Below, piece after piece: positions 28,201 through 48,315 of a stretch of DNA of 64,000 bases. The notes under the pieces are model-generated. The model did no database searches and was not told where the DNA came from. It saw only the letters and a program-made list of their open reading frames with translations. A program made the translations under genes and the position numbers. This DNA is from Hyposmocoma kahamanoa (taxonomy: Eukaryota; Arthropoda; Insecta; Lepidoptera; Cosmopterigidae), in the NCBI RefSeq assembly GCF_003589595.1, contig NW_020653945.1, forward strand, positions 12,542,028 through 12,606,027. The letters run 5' to 3'. Position 1 is the stretch's first letter. Each line of letters begins with the position of its first letter.

Positions 28201-31152
28201 GTTATGAGCTGTTGAGAACCCATAGTCAACTACGCGCAGCGGCTATTGCCGCGCGAGTCGCGAATTATTATAATTCTTACTGGGTGGTGGAGCACTTCCG
28301 AATCTCGTCGTGCACCGCACCGAACACCGACGATATAGTCCGCATGCTTGTGTACAGTCATATACACAAGATACCTGACCTCCCAAGCCGACTTTCTCGA
28401 ACTTTTGGTTCTGAGCACAAAAATGTGGAGAAAATTGTTAAATAAACTTAATTTTTAACTCGTGAGCCGTAAAATTTATTTTGGTATGACTCCCTGGTCG
28501 ACTCATTAGTGAATGACATTTTAAGAAAGTTTTTAAGCAAATTTGATTTTTAAGGTATGGTTGTTACTTAAATACAGAACACAAATTTCAACCAGCTTTA
28601 ATAATGCCGACGCGGCCAAACGGTATAGGGATTGCTTTGCAAATTGAGGCAAGCATGGTTCGAGTCACTTTAAAAATAAAATATTGTTTAGCTATGACTA
28701 TATAATATTCTGGAATTAACGTCTGGATAGATGTAAGGAATGTCTAAGTCTTGATCATACAGAACAATAATTTCTTATTTTAATAATTCCGTTAAGTGTG
28801 GCATATTAAAACAAGAAAGAAAACTTTGAAAGTCACTAAAACCTTGAAAGTAATTAAAACTGAATAAACAAATAGGAACGAAACGTGGAACAATGCGTAA
28901 TCACAGAAGACACGGTCGTATGCAAACTGCGGAGCGATTTCGTGATTTGTTAATCTATCCATACCTACCCTACGCTTTATTAATAATATCTACCCATCCT
29001 TACCTACCCAACCTTAGGCAATTTCTAGTGAACAAATATTGTGATTTGTCAACGTTAAGTCAATGATGTTAACATTAAAAAGTGAAACATTGCTTTTAAA
29101 AATATAACGTTAAAACAAAACAGTACTCGCGGAATCGAACCACTGGTATTGTAACTGGCAGTCGATACAACAAGTCGCTCGACCAATTTACTTGGAAGTT
29201 AAATGACGAAATTTAGTATTGGTTTTAAAGTGATGTTGATCATCTTCAAGCAACACTCCACTCTGTATTGCTTACACAATCAAGTTGAAATTGCTTGAAT
29301 TTTTTCTTTGTTCAATACGTAAGATGGCTTTCAGAACCAAAAGGTCGGTTTGGACATGTTAGGGGGTTAGGTATCTCATGTATATGACTGTACCTAATTA
29401 AAAATTTCGCATGAAATTACGCACAATGTCATAGGGTAACAAACAAAAGTTAATCAAACGAGGTTATCAATAATTGAATTTAAGAAACTATTAGAGTATA
29501 TGTCCAGTAATATTATTTTCAGGTATATTCCTATGGCGCCTGCAGGCTGGCGGAAACGACAGAGCATGCATTCAACCATTGCAGTTGTGTTCATCCAGTG
29601 AGGGATACCTCTTGTAAGTTACTTGGGTAATCTTCACCAAACAAAAGCATAGACGCGTAGATATTAATAATAATATTAATATTTCCTATTTACAAAATTA
29701 TTGTAACAATTTTCAGATGAAAATCTTTACTGCAACTTTTCTGGTTTACACTGTTTGGTTGATTACGAAAGTGAGTGCAAATTTAACAGCGTTACTATTT
29801 ATTGTGTTTGTCTGAACAACATATGCATGTATTTAAAACGTTTGCAGGTCTGCAAGTAAACCAAGATGATGACAAAGAAGCCGATAACTGCCTGCCGTCG
29901 TGTGATGAAAGTGAGCTTAGTACTATCCACATCTCGAGGTAATTTTTTTTAAGTTTTCTTGCGTCTCTAATTATGTCCTGCTCCAATAATAGCCTTTTTT
30001 AACCGACTTCGAAAAAAGAAGGAGGCTCTCAATTATTCTGTGTGTTTTTTAAATGTATGTTACTCTATAATTTGTGATTTGTGAGCCGATTTTGATGATT
30101 CTTTTTTGTTGGAAAGAGTACCTCAGTAGTGGTACCATTTAGGTTTGAAGAAAATATTCCACATATATATTCCTAAGAGTGGCAAACTTTTGAGGTCGGT
30201 TTTTTATGGTTTTTTTAGTACTCTGTACTGAGATTATTTGATATCATGCATGTGGCTTTTTATTTCAAATTGCTTATATGACTACCATTATATGGAAATG
30301 ACAAATATGAAATAATTTTTTTCCGATCTAAATTTAATATATATAAATTATTTGTTTGTTCAAACAAATCAACGTCTCGGGCCCTTTGTAGGTCCCATGA
30401 CAGGTGATCATCAGTTGGTCATCTGAAAAAAAAAGTAGCTTCATTTGTAAAAATCGCGAAAACCTTAGAACTCGATGATACGAAAAATTACAGTGTTAAA
30501 AACACAGCCATCGCCCAGCTAAGTACTCTCTCACTCTCTGAGTAATAAATACAAAAGATATTGTAATACTGTGGTAATACTGTACTTTAGATAATATTCA
30601 ATTATACCCTTAAATTAGGACTAGAAATTGTGTTATTATTATTATTATCAATATATCGATAAATTTGTATTGTATTTTCGTTCAGGGGGTGGTACTACGA
30701 CCAGCCAGGTATAGGCACCTCGGTGAACATCCGAATGACCTCACTCCCGTCTTTGCGGTACCAGAGAAATCAGTTTCGGACAGAATTGGATTTAGTTGGT
30801 AATGCACAAGTTTATCAATACGTGTAACATGCCTAAACCACATTCTGTATACTCTGATCGATTGATTGGACGTGTTTAGCCTTAATAGGGGTCTGTGGTA
30901 ACCTTTTTTAGGGACCTAAATCATAAGGCCAAGTGCGAATAGACGATGATAAAAAGCCTAGTCAAACATTTCTTTCTATTTAGAGTAATAATCAAGTGTA
31001 CTACTGGAAGTGGAATATTTCCCATATTTTTTTAGAATACCAAATAATTTTATTTTATTACAGTGTCATTTGGAGGTATGTTCGGGCTATTCTTCAGCGC
31101 TTCTATATTAAGTTTGGTGGAAATATTGTATCTCATATTAAGAAGTCCTTAA
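22244..31152 (+). CDS. Pickpocket-type DEG/ENaC sodium channel
   Basis: Eleven exons: 22244-22377, 23617-23813, 24701-24846, 25435-25565, 25892-25976, 26280-26489, 29523-29613, 29717-29770, 29848-29938, 30686-30798, 31064-31152; 446 aa. The N-terminus has the gating HG motif (SGIHGLGHLF). TM1 is about residues 46-66 (LFWLIVLLACSGCLYLLL). The extracellular Cys-rich domain shows FPAVTVCEAY, EFPCCKHF, GPCFSFNTL, a Tyr/Cys block (YGACRLAE, FNHCSCVHP) and NCLPSC. The end carries GMFGLFFSASILSLVE: a degenerin/selectivity-filter region with SAS in place of the usual GAS/GSS, then TM2. Family: amiloride-sensitive, trimeric cation channel; insect members act in mechano-, chemo- and osmosensation. The ATG follows an in-frame stop, so this is the likely start. 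Intron 6 is 3 kb and holds LINE scraps. Confidence 0.92.
24303..24597 (+). repeat. Dispersed repeat 'ACGGGACGAACAAGTCG', copy c (pickpocket intron 2)
   Basis: Starts after a T tract with AAGCGACGGGGCGAACAAGT and ends GAACTCTTTCACAAGGAGCT, same layout as 17634-17931. Confidence 0.8.
26764..27130 (-). pseudogene. LINE reverse-transcriptase fragment (Jockey-like)
   Basis: On the - strand, IKSYLSNKGQSTQIN (near 27085-27045) and, after stops, NKGVPQGSALGQLLFLICVN (near 26965) match the finger/palm region of non-LTR reverse transcriptases (consensus GVPQGSxLGPLLF). It is broken by stops and lacks the YxDD motif, so it is a dead fragment inside pickpocket intron 6, antisense to the gene. Confidence 0.75.
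27508..28170 (-). pseudogene. LINE gag-like (ORF1) fragment, frameshifted
   Basis: The - strand carries, in shifting frames, a zinc-knuckle-like stretch (PCNTCRGAQNASIDCF), a Pro-rich part, RRDYAAVAAATQPIAPQPQ and an end DGFKKVEKKKR. This looks like the tail of the ORF1 nucleic-acid-binding protein of Jockey-type elements. At least two frame changes break it. It lies near the reverse-transcriptase scrap in the same orientation, but upstream of it, so both could come from one element. Confidence 0.55.
28171..29522. other. Rest of pickpocket intron 6
   Basis: An open frame at 28176-28445 has no recognisable domain and unusual composition for this gene. The rest is AT-rich with no clear element. 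Confidence 0.4.
29995..30215 (+). repeat. Dispersed repeat 'TTTTAACCGACTTC', copy in pickpocket intron 9
   Basis: TTTTTTAACCGACTTCGAAA, GGAGGCTCTCAATTATTC, GTGAGCCGATTTTGATGATT, TTTTGAGGTCGGTTTTTTA. Same family as 14828-15075. Confidence 0.8.
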
Positions 31153-31204
31153 TGACAAAGTACAGTCTAAAAATATCGCCACGAATCCTTGTTTTATTTA
31201 TTAA

Positions 31205-31210
31205 AATAAA
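31205..31210 (+). terminator. Poly(A) signal of the pickpocket gene
   Basis: AATAAA 53 nt after the stop codon at 31150-31152 and 201 nt before the next start codon. Confidence 0.5.
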
Positions 31211-31411
31211 TTGTTTGAAACGTCGGTAAATTGTGCGGTAAAATACGTTACGGGTTACGATTATACCTTAGCAACGTACTCGTTTTATCAATATTACGCT
31301 AACCGAGAAATCATCTCTGCACACATAAAGAATGTCATTATCGGTTTCCATACATTGCAAAGGACATTATTTATAATTGTGCTTCCTTGTGAGTAAAAAG
31401 AAGCTTTCAAC

Positions 31412-40372
<8,961 letters not shown>

Positions 40373-43300
40373 TCCAATGTCGATGTCTATTGGAATAAGA
40401 TTATGCATAAAAATAGTATCAACATTTCAGTACCTAAAATATTTGTATTCCTATTTATAGGTGCTGTTAGCGGTGCGTATCTAATAACAGATTTGGGAAA
40501 TAAGAATTATGTTTCGAAACCATACATAGATTTATATAAGAATTAGTAGGTTTTGTTGGTTACAAAATGCCATTTTTAGTCAGCAGATAAGCAAAGGTGT
40601 AAATTGTGACTACAGCGTTCCGTGTCGTGTAAACGGTGCGTTAAATTTTCACTCTTACCTCATTGTTTGCACCTCAACCTGTATCTAGGCTACTTGTACT
40701 TTTGCTTAGCCAAATAGTCGGCAGCATATTGTAGACTTAGTGTGCGAATGGCACATGGCGATCCATGGCGAAAAATCTTATATTTTGTTTATTTGTAAAT
40801 TCGTCTCTGTTTTATTCTTTCACAATTTTAAGTTGAACTATTGACAAATCCATAAACAAACGAATAAGTGATGTCTACAATCATTAGTTAAGGTCAAAAT
40901 TATGTTCGCTTTTGAATTTGGATACATTAATTACCAAGTGGTATGCTTGATAGGTTAGAGAATCGGGCTTGATCTTGAATAGTTAGTCATTTTTGTTTTT
41001 ATTCTTAATTTATGACAGGTTTTATTCTCAGAAGAATATCCAAGAACTGATTTTTATTTTATTCTTGTTAAATACAACATATCATGAACAAATAACTTAC
41101 AAGTTGATCTCATCAAGTAGGAGAAACTGTTTAACGGGATATGGCCTGAGTGAAACCGGAAAGGTTTAACACGTCTTACGAAATGTTATTAAAAACAATA
41201 CACGTTTCATTCTCAGTAATTTTTGTAAATGCTTCACTTTGGCTTCTTTCTATATCCGTTAGGTTATACTATAGATTATACCATCCACATAAGCAGTGTA
41301 TTATCAGTTGAGAAGAGAAGAGTTCAAGGTTAAACCTCTTGCATGGTTGTTGGCGTGGTGACTTGAACCCAATAGGTTTGAGTATAACCTTATGCTATTT
41401 AAAAAGCAATTAAACAGTGTCCAAATCCTTTGATATTTGTGTATTTATTTTGACGTTTTTTAAATACTTTTAATTACTTATCATTACTGTTGACAGTATT
41501 TTGTAATTATCGACGGTTAAATACGTAAGTACTTACATTTTACAATTTGTTATCATTAAAATAGACCTAAATAACGACCACCGCGTTTAAATTACTGGCC
41601 GACTTATTAAACTCATGTTGTGTGCAGGTCCATCTGATGTTATTGAAAAAAAAACATGTTACACCTAATGCTGTTCATGTGATTAAATGTATAATATACC
41701 TTCCACTGTTACTATGTATGTATGTATGTATATACTTTATTGTACAACAAAACAAATGGTAAATGTTAGTGTACAAAGGTGAGCTTATCTCATAAAGGGA
41801 TTTCTTTCAACTATCCTTTATTTGTATGCCCAATGTCTGGTAGGGCACAATAAAACTATACCTACTTATTACGTTAAATGTCAACTTATACACAACGTAG
41901 GTTGTTTTCACAAATGAATTACTAATTACTGCATCAATTTAATTAAATTTACTATTAAAATTTCATCAATATTTATAAATAATAAAACCAATACATATAA
42001 TGTTTTCACATAATTGACGAGTTTCAAAATTGACCAGTTGACGAAAATTGCCTATTAACGAAAATGGCTAGTGGTTAGGGGTAATTCTTATATGTGGAAT
42101 TAATTGAATTGAATTATGTGAATGAATTTTAATAAACTACTATAATATTCCTACACTTATAAAAATAAAATTAATAAAACATAAAAATAACTAAGCAGTT
42201 CAAGTCACACTAAAGTTAGATAGTGTTCTTTAAGCATATTTAATTATATGAGTCCATTACTTATGTTCAATATAAAAAATGTGAGTGACAATTACTTACA
42301 TGAGTCCCTCTTACGCGAATTTTCACCTAAGCGCCTATTGCGTCAATGGATGAATTTAAATGAGCGACGTATGAAAAGCCGCGGATGCCTAAGCGTGCAG
42401 GTCATTTAGTCAGTGAATCAACTCTTAGCTAGTGCTTACTATTGATTAGTGACTTGTTATTTTCTATAACAGAACTCTGGACGTGTTTCGAGTATTTTGT
42501 TCCACTTATTACTGTAGCTTCGAAATGGTTGCCTACGATCAAACAATGTGTGGTTCAAGATTACAAAATCTTTTCCATTGAAAGTTTTGAATATTTTTGA
42601 CTTGAACGGAATTGTTATAAGGTTTATAAGTACAATAAATATTTAAATAATACGATGGAAATAAATAAAAGAGACCCTTGGTCGATTTCGACATTATGAA
42701 CAAAAGTTTCTAATGCTCAATGGCCAGCATTGCGGGCCTGTATCTTGAAGCACAGTGAATAGGAACGACCAGGTCGGACCTTGACTCTTGGCATTGCCGC
42801 CGTTATTGAGTGATGACGGCTATCCAACACTTTGTGCGTTGTCTATACAAGTTGAGTTTTGGATATTAGATATTTGAAAACGTTTTTTTTTTTCTATAAA
42901 GGCACAAATATTTTGACAATTACTCTTACGACATTTATATTGGTAAGTATGAAGTAAGATGCTGAAGAATATACAAACTTCAACAAAAACCTCTGATCTA
43001 ATGTGATTAGAGACAAATCACACAAAACATTTTTAACAATGACCAATTTTTATCTAGTGATAATGATCATGAGTACCTAAATAGCGCAGTAACCTAAATT
43101 TTAGATTTCCACCGAATGGAGGGTGTATGGTACAGAAAGATAATTTAGTTTGTCATCGTCTTTTCGTCGTTATGTACCTATGCACAAACGATGGAATGTT
43201 GAAATTTTATGAAATAATAATGTCTGGCACATTATTTTATAAACGTTAAACTGACCAGGTCTCAAACTAAGGAATTCTCTTTATTATATTGCGAGGAACG

Positions 43301-43638
43301 CAACGCAAAATTAGTTCAAGTCATCACCTGAACCAATTTAAAAAAATCATTTTCTAAATTCGTTTTACCGGGAATCGAACCCGGGAACTCCACATCCTTC
43401 TAGTTAATAAATTATAATCTCAGTAATTGGAATATGATGAGGATTTGAAAATACAATTACAATTTACACTAACTGCCTTCTTGTTATCTCCTGAAACAAT
43501 AACCTAAGTTGTACAAACGGGCTCAAGTAGGTAGAGATAGACAAGCTGTTTGTGCAATTGCCAGTTACAGCCTACCTATAGAATTATGCGTGACGCTCCC
43601 CATAGAGAGTTTGTGGTGGTGGTAGGGCAGCGTGAAGC
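40373..43638. other. Intergenic between nan and the Pro/Gln-rich gene
   Basis: 3.3 kb, AT-rich, no exon recognised. It contains a short (ATGT)n tract at 41713-41732 and a tRNA-like B box with stem (ACCGGGAATCGAACCCGGGA) at 43368-43387, a SINE remnant. The last few hundred bases should be the promoter region of the next gene. Confidence 0.5.
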
Positions 43639-43670
43639 TATAAATCTATAACCGGCGGTTTTGGTGTCAC
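43639..43670 (+). promoter_or_regulatory. TATA box plus initiator
   Basis: TATAAAT at 43639-43645 and an arthropod-like initiator TCAC at 43667-43670, about 30 nt apart, followed 27 nt later by the ATG. Typical of strongly and stage-specifically expressed structural genes. Confidence 0.7.
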
Positions 43671-43695
43671 ACACTGCCCGCACTCGACAGTAGAC

Positions 43696-44913
43696 ATGAA
43701 GACTGCGGTGAGTACAAAAAGTGAAATTAATGTTATGTACAGTATACACACGAGCTAATGGTAATCTAATGTCAACAATCGGTAACTACACACACTTATG
43801 AGCGTTTCTTGTTTCTTCTTGTTTCTAATTAAACAAGAAAGAGTTGACGAGCACATGTGTTGAATGGTTATATTTTGTTCTCAGACAGTATTGTTGTCCC
43901 TGGTAGCGGCCATTGGAGCGGAAGCGCCTTACCTCTTACCGCGTCCTGCTTCGCAGGCGCCTGCCTTCAACTACCCCTCTGCCCTAGCACCGCAGGCGTC
44001 AGGGCGCCCCGCACCTTCATCATCACATTCAGCGCCTCAATCTAATTTTGGATATTACTACACGCCGCCAGCGACTCAAATGTATTATCAACAGCCCGCA
44101 CCACAGCCGCAGTACATTCCACAGCCTCAGCCTCAATACCAACCTCGTCGTCAGCCTCAACCTCAGTCAGGTTACAATTATCCGGCATCACAGCCCCTAC
44201 CCATAATACTCCCCCAACCCCTTCCTAAGATTCCCCCTAGTTCTTCATATGGAGTACCGCACTTACCTGCGCAATCAGTACGTCCGACGCGTCCTCAGCC
44301 TATTCCTGCCTATCAACCAGCACCCCAACCCGCACCTCAGCCAGCTCCTCAACTTGCACCTCAACCAGCTCCCATTATCCAATATCAGCAGCAACAATAC
44401 AGCCAGTCAGGGTATGCGTACCAACAGCCTCAACCACGTTTTCCAGCACCACTGCCTGTCCAGTCTCAAGCACTGAGCAACAATGCGGCTTCGTTGTCTA
44501 GTTATCAAGCGGACTCCAAACAATACAGCTCCCAGTCGCAGCTTCAATCTCATGGGGACATTTTAGACTCTGCCATTATCGACCAAATTACGAATATTAT
44601 AAAGGAAAATGAACACAGTTCAGCAAAGAGTGCTGGTTATTTTTCACTTGTGTCAGGAGTGTCTTTAGAAAACGCCCAGCCGAGTATCGAACTTTCATCA
44701 TTTGTTCAACACTCGCCGGGGGTGAATAGTGCTAGTTCGTCTTCCCAGACGTCAGTGTCGGGAACGTCATCATTTGCGACACCAACTCCAGGGACCGATT
44801 ATGGACTACCCACTATTACTACAAAGAGTCAGACCCAATCGAGTTCAAGTTCTAGTGCACAGAACCTTTTCCCTCAACTGCAACCCGCCACATCTTACGG
44901 AGCTCCATATTAA
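43696..44913 (+). CDS. Secreted Pro/Gln/Ser-rich structural protein (cuticle-like)
   Basis: Exons 43696-43707 and 43885-44913; 346 aa. Exon 1 encodes only MKTA, a layout common in arthropod cuticle genes, where the signal peptide is split after a few residues; the full signal is MKTATVLLSLVAAIGAEA. The mature part is low complexity: Pro/Gln repeats (PQPAPQPAPQ, QYIPQPQPQY), Tyr-containing blocks (GYYYTPP, GYNYP, GYAYQQ), then a Ser/Gln-rich half, with SYGVP, DYGLP and a C-terminal TSYGAPY. No chitin-binding R&R domain is visible. Likely an extracellular matrix, cuticle or eggshell component; which one cannot be told. Frames on the other phases here are shadows. Confidence 0.85.
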
Positions 44914-44974
44914 AAGTACAGTATGAAAAGTTTGTACATAATTCTGACATAAACTTGTAAATATTGATAGATGA

Positions 44975-44980
44975 AATAAA
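44975..44980 (+). terminator. Poly(A) signal of the Pro/Gln-rich gene
   Basis: AATAAA 62 nt after the stop codon. Confidence 0.6.
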
Positions 44981-45262
44981 TTGTTAATCTTGTAAATAAT
45001 TCCAGATGTTTTATTTTATAGGTAAATGACTAAACACATAAAGAAGGTTTCACGTAGAGTTGATTTGCATACTCGTATATTTGTAATCTGCGGAACTTTT
45101 GCATAGAAATTATTTCTCGTCACACATGCAACCTTTTAACGGTTTATCCGCACATACTATTTTTAAGAGTAGTGGGCACAGCATAATGTCATTCTCCTAA
45201 AAAAAATATAAATAATAACCTAGTGGAAGGTAATTTGAAAGATATTGAAGGTGACATTTTCT
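44981..45262. other. Intergenic spacer
   Basis: About 280 bp, AT-rich, nothing recognised; lies between the convergent 3' ends of the Pro/Gln-rich gene and the Cys-rich gene. Confidence 0.5.
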
Positions 45263-45442
45263 CTAAATGGCGTTAAACAGGCTTACAAGGTTGATGGAGC
45301 GGTTAGAAGTCTGAGCTGTGCTGGTTTCGTACACCGTACGGGAGCTTTGGTGAACTTGCCTTGGGCAAATACAAATTTTAAGCTTTTCTTGTTGAATTGG
45401 TGGTGGTAGTGGTGTTGGTGGTGGTGGCTCTACTTTAATATT
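45263..45442 (-). CDS. Possible alternative last exon of the Cys-rich gene
   Basis: Open exon behind an acceptor (TTGTTACAG on the - strand) ending at a stop: 59 codons that begin NIKVEPPPPTPLPPP and include LKICICPRQ. It is in phase 0, so it could replace the 46088-45810 exon after the exon ending at 46135, or follow a cut inside that exon (a weak donor CAT|GTACAG also keeps phase 0). Coding character (polyproline, Cys) fits this gene. No transcript evidence. Confidence 0.4.
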   Translation of the reverse strand, partial: NIKVEPPPPTPLPPPIQQEKLKICICPRQVHQSSRTVYETSTAQTSNRSINLVSLFNAI

Positions 45443-45543
45443 CTGTAACAAGTTAGTCTATTTAGCATAAAAATGTCATTACAAAACCAATTATGTTTTT
45501 TAATGCTCTTAGTAACATACCGTACTGCAATCAACCCAACAAC

Positions 45544-45583
45544 GAGACTCACGCCTAGGACACGTGTCCTAGGCGTGAGTCTC
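45544..45583. repeat. 40-bp perfect palindrome
   Basis: GAGACTCACGCCTAGGACAC is followed at once by its exact reverse complement, with no loop. It lies between the two candidate last exons of the Cys-rich gene. Confidence 0.95.
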
Positions 45584-45809
45584 CTCTATAAAAATGATTT
45601 TATAAGACCTAATTGTGAAGGTTGTATTTATGTCCATACATACCAGAACAGTAATACATAAGTATCAAATCCATATTATTTTTACACATTTTATGTGCTT
45701 TACGTAGTCATAGATTAATTTTCTGGGCTGCAACGACTACGTAGACTATAAAAAATATATTATAAATAAAATTTATGTTTTTTGCGCAGTACGTGTTGTT
45801 TTTAAAGTA

Positions 45810-47749
45810 TTAAAAATTGCTAATTTGTAATTTTTTTTTCTTTGGCTGTACATGCCTGTCGACAACGTTCGCAGCAAATGTTTTTGTATAATAATAAAAA
45901 CCGTTAATGATACGCACGGTGTAAATGTGGCTATTATCGGGACACTTGCATTGCACGCGGGACGTCTTTTTAGTCGAGCACTGTGTTCCTTCTAAAAATT
46001 CCGAGTATTGACAGAAAACTTCTTTAGTACGTTTGTCATGTTTCAAATAATTGGGAATTACACTTCGCCGTCTTTTTTTCATAGAAACCTGAAAGTAACG
46101 AGAATGAAGTAATCTTCTTCTAAATTTTATGTACCTGTAGGTGTATGTCGGCAGTGGCACAAACCTCAGAAGGCACTTCGTAAGACGTGGGAACGAATGT
46201 TTCAACAGAAAATTCACATTGAGTTTCAGCGTCTGTTGTATTTACACGTACGCAGCAAGTACATGATCTATTTATAGTAGTAGGTATTTTGTTCTTTGCA
46301 AAATTTTCAGAAGGTTTTTGGTATTTCGTAGTAGGTTTTTGGACTTCTATTTTTAACGACGTCGTCGATTGCTTTGGTCTTGGTGCTGGAGGACCTTCGT
46401 GATTAGTTACAATGTCAATGCAAGGCCCTGTATTTGGGGACACATTTGTTGCGCTCTGAGATTTTCGCTTGACATTGGTAGGAACCTGGGTTTCTAATAT
46501 AGATACTGGTGATCTGAAACATTAATACAATGTAATTTCAAAGTCGAAGTTATTTTCGGATTTTGTGTATTTTAGTTTTTGATGCATAAAGACAATACAT
46601 ACGGATGATAACATTCAGATGCAGCGCGTGATATATTTTTAGGACTCAGAATGTACTCCATACTTTGACCTGTTCTGAGAATAGAACAAAATCAAATATG
46701 AAACAAGTAATGTAGGTTGGTACCGATTTTATATTTTATAGCATATATTGACATACTGTTCCTGTAAATTTCTTTCGTTTGGATTTTGTTGTTGTGTTTG
46801 ACGCCTGTACTTCTTCCACGGGCTGTAAGATATGCATTTACTTTTTTTAAATAATCTTTTGAGCACTGCCTATAACTAAAATAAATTAACATAATTAAAC
46901 AATACCTTTTTAAGCGTTCAAACCTTTTAGCGTCTGGACAAGGCCCGCAGCTGAAAAAAAGTTTTAGTGTGAGATTTAGATGAAAATGTTAGGAAATGTC
47001 ACGATATTTTGATAAGTAACTACGATTTCAACAGTATTATATGTAGAATAAATTGTATAATATATCTGTGATGTCAGTAATAACATATTATTACATTATA
47101 TTCAGTAACCAAATCGAGTACAAGTAAATTCGAAATAAATAGGAATTAAATAAATTTACTTTTTACAACAAGTGTTTCCGGAGACGATGACCGATGTCTG
47201 TGTGTTCTTGAGCTGTTTGTGACCTTGAGGCGCCTGCTCAGCCAAGAACTGCTCATACTTGATGTCCAGCCAGGTGGCAAACTCAGACACATCCGGCTTA
47301 CAACATTGCGCTTCTACACGTTGACTTTGGGGCTTATGATCCTATTGATTCAAATTATACCCTTGTAGGTATGAAATTTAATTAAAAAAAACAAATTTAT
47401 GTGTTTTGGCGATTTGATTAGTTGTCAATTGCATCGCTTTTGATCGCAAACCCTCTGTTCTGAACCATAAAATAGTTTTTATCTTACCTGAGTATACCAC
47501 CGGAAAGCCTTCACGAAGCAATTGGGATTATTCTTTTTATATCCCCTCTGCTATACGAAAAATTAGTTGTTAGTACCTTTAAGATAAAAGGTTTGTAGTT
47601 TATACGTACGCAGCTATAAGATACAGAAAACGTACTACTTGCGCGTAGTAGACAAGTGGTTGTCCCATAGAAGCGTAAAAAGGTGTTTGGTGTGTGAACT
47701 CAGCGCCATACGGGCAGGAGTAATCGCTGTCGCTCGAATACGAAGACAT
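45810..47749 (-). CDS. Unrecognised Cys-rich protein
   Basis: Eight exons: 47749-47639, 47550-47488, 47341-47160, 46950-46906, 46869-46757, 46669-46603, 46513-46135, 46088-45810; 412 aa. I do not recognise it. It starts MSSYSSDSDYSCPYG with no signal peptide. It has Cys clusters (EAQCCKPD, NTCCKNCGPCPDAKRF, RSCTCCVRV, VQCKCPDNSH), a conserved-looking helical part (FATWLDIKYEQFLAEQ), a basic middle and a Ser/Thr/Pro-rich disordered stretch. The end is basic (QPKKKKLQ). The Cys pairs could bind metal (inference). Phase is kept over all eight exons, which argues for a real gene. The first donor (CAA|GTAGTA) and the last exon are the weakest points. It is divergent from the GPI-type gene at 48316. 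Confidence 0.65.
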
Positions 47750-48315
47750 TGCTCATATAAACTGTAATAAGTATTCTAGAAAAAAAGAGGAGTTATTCCC
47801 TCACTGCCAATTTTGTCGCCATGCTTGTCATTATCATGGCTAAAGTATTTTTTCTTTTTTATGTCATTGTCACAATTTGAGGTCTTGTAGAGATTACTTC
47901 ATTGAGGTTGTTATGTAAACTCATGCGAGGTATAACTACAACAACGAGAACAAAATATTGAGATAGAAGTTCTGAAATTAAGTCTAGACTAGATTAAAGG
48001 ACCAAACACTTGTATCTCGAAGCCCAAGATCCCGATGTCCGATGTGTTCAGTCGTTCGAAGGTCTTCTAGTTAATAAATTCCTTGCACAACAAAATGATG
48101 GTAGGTACTACTTATGAAGTATTTAGCAAAACCGACAATTTTCTTGAATCAGCTATAATTACTTTCTGTTTTTGATTTCACCGTAGAAATAATTGTTACT
48201 TTAAAAAACTTACAATGCTAATCATGGCCTTAGAGATTTCCTTCGAGAATACTAGATATGTACGAGTAGTTAGTCGCGATAGGTGATTCGATTATAGCAA
48301 ACAACTAAAGTCCAA
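47750..48315. promoter_or_regulatory. Divergent intergenic region, likely shared promoter
   Basis: 566 bp between the ATG of the Cys-rich gene (-) and the ATG of GPI-type gene 1 (+). No clear TATA box; no repeat recognised. Confidence 0.4.

Noticed and set aside
28176..28445. 89-codon open frame on the + strand in pickpocket intron 6
   Set aside because: No domain, no good splice context, next to LINE debris; the opposite strand is open too.
43857..44926. Extra open frames overlapping the Pro/Gln-rich gene
   Set aside because: Low-complexity CA/CC-rich codons keep other frames open; only the frame with a signal peptide and family-like YGAP end is coherent.
45810..45935. Alternative reading of the last Cys-rich exon as ICCERCRQAC in another frame
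   Set aside because: Tempting because of the Cys spacing, but it needs a frame change or a tiny intron that I cannot support; noted as uncertainty only.
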